Source of the DNA: Lysinibacillus parviboronicapiens
GTDB lineage: Bacteria > Bacillota > Bacilli > Bacillales_A > Planococcaceae
Direction of reading: 5' to 3'
Length of the DNA: 62,856 nt
Assembly: GCF_003049575.1 (NCBI RefSeq)
Contig: NZ_PYWI01000023.1
Span: forward strand, 1-62,856
In this document: positions 37,380-44,811 of the stretch, one piece after another
Position numbering within the stretch: the stretch's first letter is position 1
Layout: every line of letters starts with the position of its first letter
Notes under the pieces: model-generated
The model's database searches: none
What the model saw: the letters and a program-made list of their open reading frames with translations, nothing else
What the model was told of the DNA's origin: nothing
Made by a program: the position numbers and the translations under genes

Positions 37380-37922
37380 ATGAAAGTAGTAGCAATCGTA
37401 GGTAGTATCCGTAAAGAATCATATAATATGCAATTAGCAAAATTTATTCAGAAACGTTATACAGAAAAACTAGAGCTTGAAGTATTAAGCTTACGTGATT
37501 TACCCATGTACGACCAAGATATTGAAAACGAAGCACCACAAACTGTTTTAGATTTTAAAGCAAAAGTAAAAGCGGCAGATGCAGTCCTTTGGGTAACACC
37601 GGAATATAACGGTACAGTACCGGGTGTTATGGTGAATGCGATTGACTGGTTATCTCGTGTAGACAAAGTAATGATTGGCAAACCATCCTTCATAATGGGT
37701 GCTTCTATGGGTAACTTAGGTACTGTCAAAGCACAATTACATTTACGTGATATTTTATTCTCACCAGGCATAAACTCACCATTATTTGGTGGTAATGATG
37801 TATATATTGGGGCTGTACACACAAAATTCGATGCCGAAGGCAATTTAACAGATGCAGGTACTGTTCAATTCCTTGACCAAGTTATCGAAAACTTCTTAAA
37901 CTGGATGCCAAAATACGTTTAA
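37380..37922 (+). CDS. NADPH-dependent FMN reductase
   Basis: 180 residues of flavodoxin fold: IVGSIRKESYNMQLAKFI (FMN phosphate loop), LPMYDQDIE, WVTPEYNGTVPGVMVNAIDWLSR (PEYN motif), all typical of the azoreductase/ChrR/YieF family. TAGGAGG precedes the ATG. Probably transcribed with mhqO-mhqN (62 nt gap, no terminator). It should reduce quinones or azo dyes two electrons at a time. Confidence 0.9.
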   Translation: MKVVAIVGSIRKESYNMQLAKFIQKRYTEKLELEVLSLRDLPMYDQDIENEAPQTVLDFKAKVKAADAVLWVTPEYNGTVPGVMVNAIDWLSRVDKVMIGKPSFIMGASMGNLGTVKAQLHLRDILFSPGINSPLFGGNDVYIGAVHTKFDAEGNLTDAGTVQFLDQVIENFLNWMPKYV

Positions 37923-37926
37923 AATA

Positions 37927-37965
37927 AAAGGATGATTTCTCTTAATGAGAATCATCTTTTTTATT
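37927..37965 (+). terminator. Terminator after the FMN reductase gene
   Basis: Stem 37931-37941 / 37947-37956 (GATGATTTCTC with GAGAATCATC, one bulge) and T6. The ATG of the following winged-helix ORF is inside the stem. Confidence 0.8.
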
Positions 37966-38276
37966 TAAATAAAGACTATGTAATAAATAAAGAGTCCTTT
38001 GAAGTGCATTTTCAACAGGAAGAAATTTCTTTAACACCAAAAGAGTTTTCCATGATAGCATTATTTCTTGAATACCAAAATAAGGTATTTTCTAGAGAGC
38101 ATCTAATAAATACCGTGTGGGGATTTAATGTCTCGATTGAAGATCGAACAATTGATTCGCATGTGCGTAATTTGCGTGAGAAATTAAGAAAAAGCGGTTT
38201 TCCAGCCGATAATTACTTGCAAACCGTGTGGGGAATCGGCTACAAATGGCAAAAATCTATTGATCCAGACGGTTGA
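37932..38276 (+). pseudogene. Orphan OmpR-type winged-helix domain (response-regulator remnant)
   Basis: 114 codons encode a complete Trans_reg_C wing (EEISLTPKEFSMIALFLEYQ, VFSREHLINTVWG, DRTIDSHVRNLREKLRKSG, LQTVWGIGYKW). The receiver domain is absent, and no kinase is nearby. The only start, ATG 37932, sits inside the terminator hairpin and has no proper ribosome site; no other start precedes the domain. It is probably the tail of a decayed response regulator, though a stand-alone DNA-binding protein is possible. Confidence 0.55.
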
Positions 38277-38751
38277 GGACAAATAAGGCAGACTGAAACC
38301 ACTAAATAAAAGTATGTTTGCTTTCATGACTACAGAAAATCTTAGAATCATAGCTAAAAGTAAAAATAATATGTTTAAAGTATCCATTTTTTGATGAAAG
38401 CTAAAAAACGCGTAGACTCCTAACGAATCGTATTTGCAACAGGAGCAGTTATTTGCGACGATAGCATAGAGTGAACGTAGCGACAGGAGTAAGAAAAGCA
38501 AGAGCATGAGACAAGTGCAGGGAGCGACAAGTGGCACGAAGACTAAAGTCCTCACGTTCTATGACAACGCCTTCGTGACCAACATCCTATTGTTGACGTT
38601 CCACTTTCGCACATAAAACACATTTGTGGCTGACGTTTCACTTTCGCACATAAAACAAATTTGTTGCCCCGGTGCAGCTCATGCCTTGCCCACGGAAAGC
38701 GAAGCGAATTTTTACCGTTTGAAGGACTTTTTAGATAGCCCCTACATCTTT
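38277..38751. other. Gene-free stretch with local repeats
   Basis: No credible gene. The stretch is less AT-rich than its neighbours and contains CGTAGCGACAGGAGTAAG and GGAGCGACAAGTGGC-like segments, in the style of intergenic repeats, and a pair of 34-nt direct repeats (listed separately). A GGAAAGCGAAGCG piece at about 38695 recalls repeats at the end of this window. Confidence 0.4.
38594..38664 (+). repeat. Pair of 34-nt direct repeats
   Basis: Copies at 38594-38627 and 38631-38664 differ at two positions (TGACGTTCCACTTTCGCACA versus TGACGTTTCACTTTCGCACA, and ACAC versus ACAA further on), separated by GGC. Only two copies, so not a CRISPR array. Confidence 0.85.
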
Positions 38752-39324
38752 TTATTTTTTTGTGAGTTCCTCTTCAGTAACCCATTTGTGATTTTTTACT
38801 ACATCATTATTGGTTGTTGAAACATAATCAATCATATAAACCGTTGTTTGCTGTGCCTCATCGATACGTACTGTTGCATTTTCCATGCCCTCCATATGGG
38901 ATGCATCCGTTTTTACTTCTGTTCCAGGTGCTAATGGTGCGCTCCCGGGATTGAATAATTCCTCATGAATGACCCATTTGTGATTCTCCACGCGTTGGCC
39001 GCCTGTAGTAGGTTCATACGAAATAATGTAAGCAGTTGTATCATAAGCACCAACAATCGTTGCTTCTGCTCCTTTCATACCTTCCATATGTCCATCCTTA
39101 ATAATAGCCGTGCTACCAACCGGATACATTGGGTTTTCTGCATTTTTCAAAGTTGCTGGTACTTCACCAGAACGGGAATGATTCATCGAAGAATGATCCA
39201 TTTCAGTATGCTGTTCAGCAGGGGCGTCTTTTTCTGTATCTGCTACTTCTTTAGAGCATGCGGATAATGCCAAAACAGCAACTACCATTAGTAAGCCTCC
39301 ATGCCAAATTCTTGGTCTTTTCAT
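38752..39324 (-). CDS. YdhK-like lipoprotein (two DUF1541 repeats)
   Basis: 190 residues. Lipoprotein signal ending VLALSAC, a His/Met/Ser-rich linker (MDHSSMNHS), then two similar modules of about 65 residues, each with HMEGM near the start (GHMEGMKGAEATIVGAYDTT; SHMEGMENATVRIDEAQQTT) and NHKWV-EE near the end. The His/Met content suggests metal (copper?) contact, an inference. AAGGAGG is 8 nt before ATG 39324. Confidence 0.85.
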   Translation of the reverse strand: MKRPRIWHGGLLMVVAVLALSACSKEVADTEKDAPAEQHTEMDHSSMNHSRSGEVPATLKNAENPMYPVGSTAIIKDGHMEGMKGAEATIVGAYDTTAYIISYEPTTGGQRVENHKWVIHEELFNPGSAPLAPGTEVKTDASHMEGMENATVRIDEAQQTTVYMIDYVSTTNNDVVKNHKWVTEEELTKK

Positions 39325-39436
39325 ATCCAATTCCTCCTTCTTCATTTGCTATAAATGTAGCAAATAAATGTGCAGAAACTATGGATGAAGGCAGTTGCCT
39401 TTACAGACATAAGATACCCATGGTCATATCTATACT

Positions 39437-39471
39437 AAAAAAAACTCCGCTCATAAGCTAAAGAAGCGGCA
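39437..39471 (-). terminator. Terminator of bioY
   Basis: On the minus strand CCGCT...AGCGG closes a loop of about 17 nt and is followed by T8. Confidence 0.7.
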
Positions 39472-39486
39472 TTTTTATCGATATAG

Positions 39487-39519
39487 GCTTCGGATTATTT
39501 TACAGGAATAATCCGAAGC
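39487..39519. repeat. 13-bp perfect inverted repeat at the bioY stop codon
   Basis: GCTTCGGATTATT (39487-39499) and AATAATCCGAAGC (39507-39519) flank TTACAGG. It straddles the stop of bioY and may protect the 3' end of its mRNA. Confidence 0.85.
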
Positions 39520-40091
39520 ACTTTTTGTACACGATATGCGAAAATACCAGCGAATACTGCTAAGATCATATCCTTTGGTAACGGAGGCATCATCCAAAGC
39601 CAGGCTATTTTGTAAGTGAAACCTTCAGGTGCACTAGCCCATAGCTTGTAAGCAAAATACATCCAATTTGTACCCAGAAAATAATTAATACATGTAGCAA
39701 TTAGAGCAGCTATGACATAGCTCTTCTTCGTAGCGCTTTTTTCAATTATAAGCCCTGCTATAAAGGCTACTAAAATAAAGGTTAGGATAAAGCCAAATGT
39801 AGGGCTTAAGATTTGTCCAAAGCCTCCACCGAAACGGGCAAATACAGGTGCCCCGGCTAAACCAATCAACATATAGACGGTACAGGCAAGTGCCCCTTTT
39901 CTACTACCGAGAATAAGTCCTGCTAAAATAGCAAAAAACGTTTGTAAAGTGATAGGTACGCTACCAACTACCATGAAAGGTGCAAAGGAAGTAATATTGG
40001 CACCAACCATCATTAATGTGGAAAATAAGCCTATGTACGCAAGATCGACTGTTGTTAATTTGTGATGTGAATGTTGTGCTACTATTGTCAT
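39495..40091 (-). CDS. bioY: Biotin transporter BioY (ECF S-component)
   Basis: 198 residues with six helices. ALVAGAN-style start of TM1 (FSTLMMVGANITSFAPF), the VPITLQTFFAILAGLILG segment and GLAGAPVFARFGGG-GQILSPTFGF are the BioY signature; the last binds biotin. ATG 40091 has GGGGTGA upstream; the upstream in-frame start would add 21 residues unlike BioY. The BirA-type operator upstream supports biotin control. The energising ECF module is not in this window. Confidence 0.93.
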   Translation of the reverse strand: MTIVAQHSHHKLTTVDLAYIGLFSTLMMVGANITSFAPFMVVGSVPITLQTFFAILAGLILGSRKGALACTVYMLIGLAGAPVFARFGGGFGQILSPTFGFILTFILVAFIAGLIIEKSATKKSYVIAALIATCINYFLGTNWMYFAYKLWASAPEGFTYKIAWLWMMPPLPKDMILAVFAGIFAYRVQKVLRIIPVK

Positions 40092-40145
40092 AATTTCACC
40101 CCAATTTAGTAAAGTTGATAGTGATATTTTAAGAAAATAAAAACT

Positions 40146-40180
40146 TTGTGTCAACTTTATATTTTATTAGGTTAACACAA
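40146..40180 (-). promoter_or_regulatory. BirA-type operator upstream of bioY
   Basis: TTGTGTCAAC (40146-40155) and GTTAACACAA (40171-40180) are inverted with one mismatch and separated by exactly 15 bp, the spacing of BirA (biotin repressor) sites. It lies about 55 bp ahead of the bioY start. Confidence 0.7.
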
Positions 40181-40239
40181 CTGTTGTTGATAATTTAGAA
40201 AATTCATAGCCTAAATATGTCAAAAAGAAAAAATATGTA

Positions 40240-40268
40240 TAGACTACAATAATTATGTATGTTAGAAT
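40240..40268 (+). promoter_or_regulatory. Candidate promoter of the cobalamin riboswitch
   Basis: TAGACT (40240-40245) and TAGAAT (40263-40268) are 17 bp apart, and the -10 lies about 20 bp before the aptamer. Both boxes are one or two off consensus. Confidence 0.5.
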
Positions 40269-40284
40269 CGTCATAATTTTAATA

Positions 40285-40577
40285 TTTCAGATACTATTGG
40301 TGTGATGCCCCTAAAGCATCACTTAAAAGGGAAGTCGGTGGAAATCCGACGCTGTCCCGCAACTGTAACGAGGAGTTCTATGATATATAAGCCACTGTTC
40401 AACATGGGAAGGCTATCATAGCAACGATGAATCGAAGCCAGGAGACCTGCCAATTAGTTTTTACCTGTAATGCCCACGAGGATGCAAGCAATTACGGACA
40501 ATTGAAGGATACATTTCTTACTTTTGTTTATTCCAGGGTATTTCTATGCAAATTTTTTGCGTAGAATACCCTTTTTT
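40285..40577 (+). ncRNA. Cobalamin (adenosylcobalamin) riboswitch with terminator
   Basis: The leader has the expected GGTGTGATGCCC start, GGGAAGTCGGTGGAAATCC, CTGTCCCGCAACTGTAA and the B12 box AGCCAGGAGACCTGCC (40436-40451). A strong terminator follows (stem 40536-40549 / 40559-40571 and T6), giving a transcription-type OFF switch when B12 is abundant. It controls btuC-btuD immediately downstream. Confidence 0.96.
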
Positions 40578-40621
40578 ATTGCTTCCCATCTATCATTTTT
40601 TGACTAGGAGTTAATATACAG

Positions 40622-41689
40622 ATGAATAAACAGACAGTACTCCCAAATAAAAAATTTATCTTGCTTTCTATGCTGCTCCTTCTATTGCTCATCATCTCCA
40701 TTACATTCGCCATCATGATAGGTTCTGTTTCTATTACACCGTTGTACGTATGGAAAGTTATCTTTTCAAAAATACCATTCTTCCAAAATTGGATAGAGCA
40801 AGATTGGAGTCGCTCTCAAGAAATTATCATCTGGCAAATTCGTGTGCCACGTGTTTTACTCGCCGCAATCGTTGGCGGAGGATTAGCCATAGCAGGTGCT
40901 GCCATTCAGGCACTTGTTCGTAATTCTATTGCAGATCCGTATATTTTAGGAGTTTCATCAGGTGCAACTGTTGGTGCGACAGCCGTTATAATTTTAGGCG
41001 CTTTTTCATTTTTTGGCATATACGCTCTATCTATCTCAGCTTTTTTAGGCTCATTAATCGCGATTGTATTAGTGTTTTTCTTGTCGCGTGTTGGCGGGCG
41101 TATTTCTATTTTTCGTTTATTACTGGCAGGAATGGCGGTATCCTTTATTTTATCTGCCACTTCGAACTTTATATTAATGATGTCGAAGCAAGAGGGGGGC
41201 ATGAAGGCAGTCATGTATTGGATGCTAGGCAGCCTTGCAGGAGCGAAATGGAGTAACCTTCTCATCCCGATGGTTATTTTTGTCATTGTATTTGTCTTGC
41301 TTTGGCTCCATTATCGAAATTTAAATTTGTTACTACTTGGAGAAGAAGCAGCAGTAACCTTAGGGGTTAATTTACAACAATTCCGAATACAACTTGTTCT
41401 TCTAGTTTCTTTACTTACCGGCGTACTAGTTGCAGTAAGCGGCGCAATTGGCTTTGTTGGTTTGATTATTCCGCATATCGTACGGTTAATCGTAGGCTCA
41501 AATTATAAATACGTTATCCCGATTAGTGCTTTATTGGGAGCAATTTTCTTGGTTTGGGCAGATGCACTTGCTCGAATACTAATTGCACCAGAGGAAATGC
41601 CAATTGGTATTATTACTGCATTTTGTGGAGGACCTTTTTTCATTTGGTTACTGCGTCGTAACAATTATTCTTTCGGTGAAGGAGATTAG
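40622..41689 (+). CDS. btuC: Cobalamin ABC transporter permease BtuC
   Basis: 355 residues, FecCD family with about ten helices: RVPRVLLAAIVGGGLAIAGAAIQ, NSIADPYILGVSSGATVGA, GFVGLIIPHIVRL. The family covers siderophores, heme and B12; the riboswitch assigns cobalamin or a precursor. AGGAG is 11 nt ahead of the ATG. It is a paralog of the permease at 15163. No binding-protein gene follows in this cluster. Confidence 0.9.
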   Translation: MNKQTVLPNKKFILLSMLLLLLLIISITFAIMIGSVSITPLYVWKVIFSKIPFFQNWIEQDWSRSQEIIIWQIRVPRVLLAAIVGGGLAIAGAAIQALVRNSIADPYILGVSSGATVGATAVIILGAFSFFGIYALSISAFLGSLIAIVLVFFLSRVGGRISIFRLLLAGMAVSFILSATSNFILMMSKQEGGMKAVMYWMLGSLAGAKWSNLLIPMVIFVIVFVLLWLHYRNLNLLLLGEEAAVTLGVNLQQFRIQLVLLVSLLTGVLVAVSGAIGFVGLIIPHIVRLIVGSNYKYVIPISALLGAIFLVWADALARILIAPEEMPIGIITAFCGGPFFIWLLRRNNYSFGEGD

Positions 41690-41694
41690 AAAAT

Positions 41695-42495
41695 ATGACA
41701 TTAGAAGCAAAACAAGTATCGTTCTCCATGCATGATCAGCGAATTTTACATGAAGTGAGCATCCGAATAAAGGAGAAGCAGTTTGTCGGCTTAATTGGTC
41801 CGAATGGAAGTGGGAAATCCACACTCTTAAAAAATATGTATCGTCTATTAAAGCCAGAAAGCGGGACGGTTTTACTGGACGAGAAAGATATTTTAAAGCA
41901 GTCGAGTAAATCCATTGCTAAAAATTTAGCTGTAGTTAGTCAGGAAACACCCGTATTATTCGATTTTCAAGTACGAGATTTGGTTAGTATGGGAAGAACT
42001 CCACACAAAAAATTATTTGAACTTGACCATGAAGATGACTTTAAAATTGTTAGAGAAGCCTTATTCCAAACGGGCATTGACCATTTAGAAACGCGTAGCT
42101 TTAGCTCTCTTTCAGGAGGTGAAAAAAAACGAGTGATGGTTGCACGTGCTCTTGCTCAGCAAGCACAAGTGATTATCCTAGATGAACCAACGAATCATTT
42201 AGACATTCAGCATCAATTACAACTAATGGATTTAATTCAAACTTTACATTTGACTGTAGTGGCTGCGCTACACGATTTAAACATCGCCGCAATGTATTGT
42301 GATTATATTTATGTTTTACAGCAGGGTAGAATTGTTTGTCACGGAACTCCAGAAGAAGTGCTCACACCAGCTTTACTACGGGAAGTATTTGGTGTATATG
42401 CAGATATTCAAATCCACCATTTGACGGGCAAACCTTATTTAACATATGTGTCTGAACAATTCACAAAAAAAGCTTTGAAAGAACCTTCTATTTAA
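41695..42495 (+). CDS. btuD: Cobalamin ABC transporter ATPase BtuD
   Basis: 266 residues with Walker A (GPNGSGKSTLLKN), signature LSGGEKKRVMVARAL, Walker B (VIILDEPTNHLD) and ALHDLNIA. Close paralog of the ATPase at 16246, including GRTPHKK. It follows btuC by 5 nt and shares its riboswitch. Confidence 0.92.
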   Translation: MTLEAKQVSFSMHDQRILHEVSIRIKEKQFVGLIGPNGSGKSTLLKNMYRLLKPESGTVLLDEKDILKQSSKSIAKNLAVVSQETPVLFDFQVRDLVSMGRTPHKKLFELDHEDDFKIVREALFQTGIDHLETRSFSSLSGGEKKRVMVARALAQQAQVIILDEPTNHLDIQHQLQLMDLIQTLHLTVVAALHDLNIAAMYCDYIYVLQQGRIVCHGTPEEVLTPALLREVFGVYADIQIHHLTGKPYLTYVSEQFTKKALKEPSI

Positions 42496-42565
42496 AATAC
42501 TTGAAGCAATTATGTTAGCATGTACATAGGAACATGTTATAAAAGCAAGATGCATGACGTCAAAA

Positions 42566-42616
42566 AAATGAAAAATGGACATTTCCCAATTTATTTGAGA
42601 AACGTCCATTTTTACT
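42566..42616. terminator. Bidirectional terminator between btuD and the YdhR-like gene
   Basis: AAAAATGGAC (42571-42580) pairs with GTCCATTTTT (42604-42613); an A run on one side and T run on the other make it usable in both directions. Confidence 0.8.
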
Positions 42617-42625
42617 TTTTACTTT

Positions 42626-42934
42626 TTATTTTTGAATTGGACCGTGGTTAATTGTAGATAATGTTTCATTAACTTCAAAAATTTTGCCACGAATATTAGT
42701 AATACCGAAGCTAGTTAAACGAGCAGAATGCATAGTTAAATATTTTTCAGCACTTTCCTTCGAATCGAATAAGTACACGCCACTAGCTTGTTTGGCCGTT
42801 GCATCCTCGGTCCATATTTTCCAGATGAAACCTTCTTCATCATTAATACTTCTTGCTAAATTTTGCAAACCCTCAGCCATCTCTACGCCAAAAGGTCCGT
42901 CCATTGTAAAGTCAACCTGTAATAAATAAGCCAT
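42626..42934 (-). CDS. YdhR-family putative monooxygenase
   Basis: 102 residues of dimeric alpha-beta barrel type: LLQVDFTMDGPFGVEMAEGL, EEGFIWKIWTEDATAKQASGVYLFDSKESAEKYL are the YdhR hallmark segments. Single gene with a terminator of its own. The family is proposed to oxidise aromatic compounds without cofactor, but proof is limited. Confidence 0.82.
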   Translation of the reverse strand: MAYLLQVDFTMDGPFGVEMAEGLQNLARSINDEEGFIWKIWTEDATAKQASGVYLFDSKESAEKYLTMHSARLTSFGITNIRGKIFEVNETLSTINHGPIQK

Positions 42935-43097
42935 ACCTTCAGTCCTTTTATAATGCTACCTTCTATCACATACAAAACTAGTGGGTAACTGACATCCTCA
43001 ATGTGTAATGTGTTTATTTTTCCCCCATAGTTAACAACATAATGGACTGAAGCGGATGCCATTGAAATATGAAAAAGTAATTATGTCTATTATAGCT

Positions 43098-43412
43098 TTA
43101 TGCTACTGCTTTTAAACCAGCTACACCAATGATAATGGCAATAATGCTAATGATTCGGGTAAAGTTTTTAGATTCCCCGAAAAAAATAATATTAACAACT
43201 ACTGCACCAACCGTACCAATGCCAATCCAGACAACATAGGCAATACTTAACTGTAAATAGTTAAAGGAGGCATATAAAAGAGCGAATGACAGACCAAAAC
43301 CGCCAATATATAATAAGAAATCACGTACAGTTTTTTTCTGACTATAGAAACGTAAACCTATGACACCAACAATTTCTGCAATAGATGCTAATAAAACTAG
43401 TAACCAACCCAT
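43098..43412 (-). CDS. ykkD: Paired small multidrug resistance protein, YkkD-like
   Basis: 104 residues, four helices, SMR family (LASIAEIVGVIGLRFYSQ with the essential membrane glutamate, then YVVWIGIGTVGAVVVNIIFFGE). It starts at the stop of its partner and works as heterodimer with it. Relatives export quaternary amines or guanidinium; the substrate here is unknown. No ykkC-type guanidine riboswitch is visible. Confidence 0.88.
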   Translation of the reverse strand: MGWLLVLLASIAEIVGVIGLRFYSQKKTVRDFLLYIGGFGLSFALLYASFNYLQLSIAYVVWIGIGTVGAVVVNIIFFGESKNFTRIISIIAIIIGVAGLKAVA

Positions 43413-43765
43413 TATGCTTTTGCCCCTTTCTTTGTTTCCTTATCTGTTGGTGAATTATCGGCCAACTTAAGCCCAATAACACCAAGAACTAAAATAAACA
43501 TAAAGATTGCCTTTATAGAATTAAATTCACCATCAAAAATAAAAACGTCCATAAGAGTCGTACCGATTGTCCCTGCTCCAGCAAAAATTGCATAGACAGT
43601 GCCGGTAGGGAGGTTTTCACAAGCCTTAGAGAGAAAATGAAAATCAAGAGCAATCAGGGATACAATAATAATCCAATGCCACCAAGAACTTGCTACATTA
43701 AAGCCAAATATCCAAAATAATTCAAATAAACTCGTTAACCCAACATAAACCCAATCTTTTTGCAT
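43412..43765 (-). CDS. ykkC: Paired small multidrug resistance protein, YkkC-like
   Basis: 117 residues, four helices with LTSLFELFWIFGF (membrane glutamate) and VYAIFAGAGTIGTTLMDVFIFDGE, plus a lysine-rich tail. AAAGGAA precedes the ATG. Its stop and the next start overlap at 43412. Lies directly behind a TetR gene on the same strand with an operator between them. Confidence 0.88.
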   Translation of the reverse strand: MQKDWVYVGLTSLFELFWIFGFNVASSWWHWIIIVSLIALDFHFLSKACENLPTGTVYAIFAGAGTIGTTLMDVFIFDGEFNSIKAIFMFILVLGVIGLKLADNSPTDKETKKGAKA

Positions 43766-43794
43766 AATTAAATTCCTTTCTTATGTGAATTTCA

Positions 43795-43811
43795 TGACTG
43801 ACAATCAGTCA
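43795..43811 (-). promoter_or_regulatory. TetR operator ahead of the SMR pair
   Basis: TGACTGA-CAA-TCAGTCA, a perfect 7-bp inverted repeat, lies between the TetR gene's stop and the ykkC start. The same arms occur upstream of the TetR gene. Confidence 0.8.
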
Positions 43812-43835
43812 ATTTTATCGTAAAAGAGAACGTCA

Positions 43836-44414
43836 CTAGTTGTGACGTAAGCCGAGAGCATGGTGTAAAAAATCAAGAAGTTCAAGCTTTTGGAGTCTAA
43901 TGGTTGCATCCTCACTGTCATCATACAAGTAAATCTGTTCAGCTGCCGATTCTACTAAACCAATAATAAGCTTCGTGGAGCGTGTTGTATTTAAAGAATC
44001 ACGTATAATACCCTGTTTTTGTGCCGATGATAAGAAATTGTTCATCCATGCATAATACGGTGCATAGATATTTTCCCATTCTTTCATATGCTCGGTCTGC
44101 GTAATACCCGCATAAATTAGAGCAAAGACATCTCGATATTCTTCCGTTAACGAAAAGACAATATTTATTACCTTTTCAAGTTGTTGTTCAAATGATTCTT
44201 GGCCATGAACACCTTGTTCAATTGCAGCAATAATTTTTTCGACCATGACTTTTGCAATAGCTGGCATTACGGATAGACGTGATGGAAAGTAAAGATAGAA
44301 TGTACCTTGTGCAATCCCAGCAGCTTTTACGATATCGGATACTTTCGCTTTTTCAATCCCTTTTTCACGAAATACTTCAATAGCGGCTTGAATAATTTTT
44401 TCTTCTTTTGACAT
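43836..44414 (-). CDS. TetR-family repressor of the SMR exporter
   Basis: 192 residues with an N-terminal HTH (KIIQAAIEVFREKGIEKAKVSDIVKAAGIAQGTFYLYFPSR) and a variable ligand domain. GAGGGG precedes the ATG. Two identical-arm operators flank the gene, so it probably represses itself and the SMR genes and is released by the exporter's substrate. Confidence 0.9.
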   Translation of the reverse strand: MSKEEKIIQAAIEVFREKGIEKAKVSDIVKAAGIAQGTFYLYFPSRLSVMPAIAKVMVEKIIAAIEQGVHGQESFEQQLEKVINIVFSLTEEYRDVFALIYAGITQTEHMKEWENIYAPYYAWMNNFLSSAQKQGIIRDSLNTTRSTKLIIGLVESAAEQIYLYDDSEDATIRLQKLELLDFLHHALGLRHN

Positions 44415-44483
44415 ATGAAACCCCTCGCTTTTGCAATGCTTATTTAATATGTTACGGAATAGAGGCTATGAAGTCAAAGGAAA

Positions 44484-44500
44484 TGACTGATAATCAGTCA
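44484..44500 (-). promoter_or_regulatory. TetR operator upstream of the TetR gene
   Basis: TGACTGA-TAA-TCAGTCA, identical arms to the site at 43795. It is 70 bp before the TetR start. Confidence 0.8.
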
Positions 44501-44566
44501 ATTATTTTTTAGTATAGATCAAAACTTTTCCGGGAACTTTACTTTTGAAAGGATAAGTGATGAAAT

Positions 44567-44737
44567 ATGGAAGAGGTTAAGTTTGCTCAATTAGATCAAC
44601 AGCAGCTCGATAAAATAAATGAGCTAGAGAAGAAGATAGGTGTAACGTTAGTTGCGTATGATTCTGCAACAATGCCACCACAGGGTTCGGGTGCTTATCA
44701 GGCTTCTAATAGCACTCCTAATAATCATCCATCATAA
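44567..44737 (+). CDS. Small 56-residue protein, unknown
   Basis: ATG 44567 opens MEEVKFAQLDQQQLDKINELE, rich in charged helix-forming residues, then KIGVTLVAYDSATMPPQGSG and a Ser/Asn tail. AAAGGA lies 12-14 nt upstream, a little far. A terminator follows at 44750. The helix plus VTLVAYD pattern looks like real protein, but no function is known. Confidence 0.6.
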   Translation: MEEVKFAQLDQQQLDKINELEKKIGVTLVAYDSATMPPQGSGAYQASNSTPNNHPS

Positions 44738-44749
44738 TTATGAAAAATG

Positions 44750-44773
44750 CCTTGCAGCTATGTAAGGTTTTTT
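44750..44773 (+). terminator. Terminator after the small ORF
   Basis: CCTTGCA-GCTA-TGTAAGG stem with one G-T pair and T6. Confidence 0.75.
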
Positions 44774-44811
44774 CATTTTATTAAAAAGTATTACTAAAGG
44801 AGAGGTTTGCA

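Noticed and set aside
37932..38276. Full two-component regulator
   Set aside because: No receiver domain or kinase; no valid start.
38594..38664. CRISPR array
   Set aside because: Only two repeat units with a 3-nt gap and no cas genes in the window.
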